64,000 nt of DNA from positions 1-64,000 of the forward strand of contig JBMDXB010000112.1 in the NCBI GenBank assembly GCA_048594885.1. Direction: 5' to 3'. How positions within the stretch are numbered: position 1 is the first letter of the stretch; every line of letters begins with the position of its first letter. Below are positions 61,011-64,000 of this stretch, piece by piece. The notes beneath the pieces were generated by a model. The model was not told the DNA's origin. It searched no databases and worked only from the letters and a program-made list of their open reading frames with translations. This stretch comes from JBMDXB01 sp048594885 (lineage in GTDB: Bacteria > Acidobacteriota > Vicinamibacteria > Vicinamibacterales > 2-12-FULL-66-21). The translations under genes and the position numbers were made by a program.

Positions 61011-62686
61011 GATTCGTCCCCGTCGCGTCCGCCGCCCGACGGAAGCGTGAAGTGGACCGCCGCGCCACCCGCGGGGTTGTTCTCGACCTGGATCCGCCCG
61101 CCATGGGCCTCGACGATGCTCCGGCAGATGGCGAGTCCCATGCCCATGCCGGCCGGCCGTGTGGTGAAGAACGGGTCGAAGACGTGCGGCAGTGCCTCGG
61201 CTGGAATCCCCTTTCCTGTGTCGCTCACGGTTATGCGCACGTCCGATCCGCAATGGACGCCACGGACGATGACGTGTCGCCGTCCCCTGGGCTGGTCGGC
61301 GACCGCGTCCATGGCATTGAGGATCAGGTTCAAGAGCACCTGCTGGATCTGCACGGCGTCCCCGTACGAAGGCAGCGCGGGCTGGAGCTCGGTGGCGAGC
61401 TCGATCTGACGCGACTGTGCGAGCGGACGTGCCAGGCCGACGACCGCCACGACCAGGCCGGCCGCATCGATCGGCTTCACTTCGGATGCCTGCTTCTGCA
61501 GCAGCGCCCGGACACGATGGACGATGGCGCCGGCGCGCTGGGCATCCCGCTCGATGTCCTCGACGATGCCGCGAAGCCGCGTCGCGTCCGGCTTCTTGCG
61601 GTCGAGAGACATCCGGGCGGCTTCCGCGTTGCTGACGAGCGCACCGAGCGGCTGATTGAGCTCGTGCGCGAGCGTCGCCGCGAGCTCGCCGAGGCTCGTG
61701 ACGCGCCCGGCGTGCGTCAGTTGATGCCGCAACTGCTCGGCCTCGAACTCCGCGCGCTTCCGCTTCGTGATGTCGACCGTGACACCGATGAGCGAAACCG
61801 GCTCTCCGTCGGCGACGATCACCTTGACGATGTTCCGCAGCCAGACGGTTCGCCCGTCGGCGACGATCATCCGGTACTCGAAATCATGGTTGCGACGCTC
61901 CTGCACGGCCGCGCCGCTGAACGCCTCCACCCAGGCGCGATCGTCCGGGTGAACGTGGTCGCGCCAGAACCCCGGCACCCTCACCCACGACTCGATCGGG
62001 TACCCCAGGATCGCCTCCGCTTCCCGGCTCACGAACGTCGTCTGGAACGTGCGCGGTTCGGCTCGCCACAGGATGGCGCCCACCGATTCCAGAACGTCGG
62101 CGTGGCGGGACTCCACCTGCCGCGTTTCCTCGACGCGCTGCCGCTCGAGCGCGTTGACGAGCACCTGCGCCAGCACAGGCAGCCGCGCGACGTACGGCTC
62201 GGGCCACCGGCCTCCGTCGCGCAGCGATTGGATCAGGAGGCAGTGCGGGGCAGCGCCATCGCCGCGGATGGCCAGCGCCAGCATCGATCGAATGCCCATT
62301 CGCTCGGCAGACCGCCGGTCCTGCTCGGCCTCGGCGGGCAAATCCGCCAGACGAACGAACGCGAGCGGCTCGGCTGCGGCGCATAGACGCGCGAAGTGCC
62401 ACGGAAACGCGGCGGCGAAATCAACGCCGCCGAGCGTCGCGTCGGCGGCGTCGCCGGACGCCGCACACGTGACCCAGGACAAATGCTCGTCCGGTGAGCC
62501 GCCGAGGAGGGCGCAACGATCCGCGTGAAAGAACCCGAGCAGCTCGCGGAGAGCCTGCTCGATGTAGTCGTCGAGATCGGCAGGAAGCCGCGCGCCGGTC
62601 AGCCGGGCCGCACAGTCGGTGATGTAGGATTCGAACCGGATCCGGCCTTCCAACTCGGCGATCACGTCAGCGCTTGCGGGCATCAT
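61007..62686 (-). CDS. FixL-like sensor histidine kinase (GAF-PAS)
   Basis: 559 residues, soluble. The N-terminal ~190 residues look like a GAF-type sensor (ADLDDYIEQALRELLGFFHADRCALL...). A PAS_3 domain lies at about 205-325 (VGAILWRAEPRTF...VTVDITKRKRAE). The kinase core has LGELAATLAHELNQPLGALVSN, VLLNLILNAMDAV, SDTGKGIP and GMGMGLAICRSIVEAHGG. It is cognate to the FixJ-like regulator, which overlaps its 3' end by 4 bp. Divergent from the two small genes at 62.8 kb. Confidence 0.93.
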   Translation of the reverse strand: MMPASADVIAELEGRIRFESYITDCAARLTGARLPADLDDYIEQALRELLGFFHADRCALLGGSPDEHLSWVTCAASGDAADATLGGVDFAAAFPWHFARLCAAAEPLAFVRLADLPAEAEQDRRSAERMGIRSMLALAIRGDGAAPHCLLIQSLRDGGRWPEPYVARLPVLAQVLVNALERQRVEETRQVESRHADVLESVGAILWRAEPRTFQTTFVSREAEAILGYPIESWVRVPGFWRDHVHPDDRAWVEAFSGAAVQERRNHDFEYRMIVADGRTVWLRNIVKVIVADGEPVSLIGVTVDITKRKRAEFEAEQLRHQLTHAGRVTSLGELAATLAHELNQPLGALVSNAEAARMSLDRKKPDATRLRGIVEDIERDAQRAGAIVHRVRALLQKQASEVKPIDAAGLVVAVVGLARPLAQSRQIELATELQPALPSYGDAVQIQQVLLNLILNAMDAVADQPRGRRHVIVRGVHCGSDVRITVSDTGKGIPAEALPHVFDPFFTTRPAGMGMGLAICRSIVEAHGGRIQVENNPAGGAAVHFTLPSGGGRDGDES

Positions 62687-62778
62687 CGATCGGCGATCCG
62701 CCGCCGCCTACTGCACCAAGGGACAATATCTGCCGGCCTGCGTCTGTGCGACTCTGGACGGGCATCAGGTTGCCGTTC

Positions 62779-63066
62779 ATGAAGCAGTTTACGCCCGCTA
62801 CGCCTGCCCGATCGAGACCGGCGCCTGGCGACGTCGTCATCAGCCGGATCGACCCCGCGTTCCGCGGTTACGTCCTGAGCCGCGCGTCCGGTCCGTCTCA
62901 GGTCGTGTTCGACCGGTACGTGACCGCAGTAGCCGCCGCCTGCCGGTTCGCGGAGCGGACATGCGTCGACGTCTGGCTGACGAGCGACAGCTTCAACACA
63001 ACGCTCGTTGCGTGCCACCGCGATGCCGGACAGCGGGTGGCCGCCATCGAGGCATACGGGGCTTGA
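62779..63066 (+). CDS. Small hypothetical protein
   Basis: Product of 95 residues, unrecognised. GDVVISRIDPAFRGYVLSRA, VFDRYVTAVAAACRFAERTCVDVWLTSD suggests a small alpha/beta fold similar to short acidobacterial proteins of unknown function. It is first of a two-gene plus-strand unit divergent from the GAF-PAS kinase (92-bp gap), so it could be a target of that two-component system. ATG 62779 chosen as the first ATG consistent with the motif. Confidence 0.65.
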   Translation: MKQFTPATPARSRPAPGDVVISRIDPAFRGYVLSRASGPSQVVFDRYVTAVAAACRFAERTCVDVWLTSDSFNTTLVACHRDAGQRVAAIEAYGA

Positions 63067-63080
63067 GGAGACAACAAACG

Positions 63081-63359
63081 ATGAATGAGAAGTGGCTGGC
63101 GGAACGCGAATCCCACGTGATGCTGCGAATCTGCCGTGAGTATCTGGAGATGCCCGGCCTGCGGCTGACCGATGCGCAGGCGCGGCGGCTGTTCGGCCTC
63201 GGTGAGGAGGCATGCCGCCGGCTGCTGGACAAGTTGGTGGCACGCGGGTTCCTGACCCGCCAACGCAGCGGCATGTATATCCGCCTGTCGGAGGGACCGG
63301 CGAACCTCGGCTCCCTCTTCCATCCGCACGTCGAAGAGAATCCGCGACAGATCGCCTGA
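63081..63359 (+). CDS. Small winged-helix protein
   Basis: Product of 92 residues. LRLTDAQARRLFGLGEEACRRLLDKLVARGFLTRQRSGMYIRL reads as a winged helix-turn-helix with wing. GAGGAG lies about 11 bp before ATG. It starts 14 bp after the preceding small gene, so probably one operon. Likely DNA-binding regulator; ligand domain absent. Confidence 0.7.
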   Translation: MNEKWLAERESHVMLRICREYLEMPGLRLTDAQARRLFGLGEEACRRLLDKLVARGFLTRQRSGMYIRLSEGPANLGSLFHPHVEENPRQIA

Positions 63360-63386
63360 GCCGCTCCGAGCAGCGCGCAGCGGCCG

Positions 63387-64000
63387 TTACTTCTCGCGCG
63401 GGCCGAGCGCGCCGCGCAGTTTGTCCGCGAGCGATCCAAACCCCTTCGAAGCCGACGAGCCCTCCCGTTCGGTGTACTCCCGCACATCGTCGGCTTCGTT
63501 GGGATTGAGCACGAGCTTCACGCCGATGCGCTTCTTCTCGACATCGATGCTGAGGATCTCGAACGCGCCACCCATGCCGGGGTTCAGGCCGGCGGACCAT
63601 CCCTTCGGGCCGCCGCGCGTCTGGTCGAACGTGGACGCGTGCGCCAGCGCCTCGACGCCTGGCTCGAGATCGACGAAGGCGCCGAACTCGGTGAGACGAG
63701 TGATACGGCCGGTGCGCATCTGCCCGACCTCGTAGTTCTCCGCGACGCGCGACCAGGGGTCCTCGGTGAGCTGCTTCAGTCCGAGAGAGATTTTCTGCTT
63801 GGCCTCGTCGACTTGCAGGACCTTGACGGTGATCGGGTCGCCCGGCTTGAACGCATCGGCGGCGTTCGGCACGCGCGACCAGCCCATCTCGGAGACGTGC
63901 AGCAGGCCCTGCACGCCGCCTCCAAGATCGACGAAGGCGCCGAAGTCGCGCACCGAGGCGACGCGTCCGGTGAGGACGGCGCCGGGTACGATCGATTGAC
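63387..64000 (-). CDS. S1 RNA-binding domain protein, 5' end outside the window
   Basis: The frame runs off the right edge. At least two S1 domains are visible: PGAVLTGRVASVRDFGAFVDLGGGVQGLLHVSEMGW and GQMRTGRITRLTEFGAFVDLEPGVEALAHAS, each with the FGAFVDL RNA-binding face. QKISLGLKQLTEDPW closes the first repeat. The acidic/basic tail ends LGPREK. It resembles ribosomal protein S1 or a general S1-domain RNA-binding protein; which depends on the number of repeats outside the window. Confidence 0.88.
   Translation of the reverse strand, partial: QSIVPGAVLTGRVASVRDFGAFVDLGGGVQGLLHVSEMGWSRVPNAADAFKPGDPITVKVLQVDEAKQKISLGLKQLTEDPWSRVAENYEVGQMRTGRITRLTEFGAFVDLEPGVEALAHASTFDQTRGGPKGWSAGLNPGMGGAFEILSIDVEKKRIGVKLVLNPNEADDVREYTEREGSSASKGFGSLADKLRGALGPREK

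Overview
The window is GC-rich, densely coded DNA of one bacterial chromosome. Two very large ABC-type permeases with duplicated MacB/FtsX modules (acidobacterial duplicated orphan permease type), a PadR regulator, many secreted or TAT-exported TIM-barrel isomerases and Gfo/Idh/MocA enzymes, sulfatase, haloperoxidase and MauG-type peroxidase together suggest an aerobic soil member of Acidobacteriota, most likely class Vicinamibacteria. This is inference from gene content; there is no rRNA or tRNA gene to confirm it.

Layout. 0-9 kb: partial glycosyltransferase, PadR with a membrane partner, a ChaN-like/DLSGTW fusion protein beside a free-standing DLSGTW paralogue, a hybrid histidine kinase convergent with an arginase-family enzyme, a beta-lactamase-fold hydrolase, and a mini-operon (membrane protein, RNA polymerase omega, zinc ribbon). 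9-18 kb: rhomboid-like protein, hemerythrin, a second beta-lactamase-fold hydrolase, a MerR-CopA copper operon with a textbook MerR promoter, a secreted TIM barrel and an exported methyltransferase. 18-23 kb: a tightly overlapped amino-sugar operon (nagB, short nagA, sodium symporter, TAT-exported isomerase). 23-28 kb: an island with a decayed tyrosine recombinase, a probably frameshifted HEAT gene, a HigBA-type toxin-antitoxin pair and an unrecognised 961-residue protein. 28-37 kb: glutamine-synthetase-like ligase, SDR, aldehyde dehydrogenase, ABC permease, amino-acid permease and tryptophanase, which look like amine/amino-acid catabolism. 37-44 kb: secreted trypsin-like protease, second ABC permease, and a three-gene corrinoid methyltransferase cassette. 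44-57 kb: RecQ, a receiver-domain fragment, sulfatase, PAS kinase, TAT-exported FAD enzyme, a large secreted protein, YcaQ-like glycosylase, di-haem peroxidase and vanadium haloperoxidase. 57-64 kb: TAT isomerase, nucleotidyltransferase pair, Gfo/Idh/MocA enzyme, FixL/FixJ-like pair, two small genes and an S1-domain protein.

Themes beyond the genes. (1) Tandem arrays of heptamers whose word differs by locus (GAATGCY, GATCGCY, GGCCYTT) lie against stop or start codons, and a 9-mer array spans two convergent stops. (2) Two composite elements consist of two 20-bp hairpins separated by a CTAC...GTAG spacer. (3) Several genes have a TANNNT -10 hexamer only 7-9 nt from the start codon, suggesting leaderless transcripts. 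(4) Four- to fourteen-base gene overlaps mark most operons.
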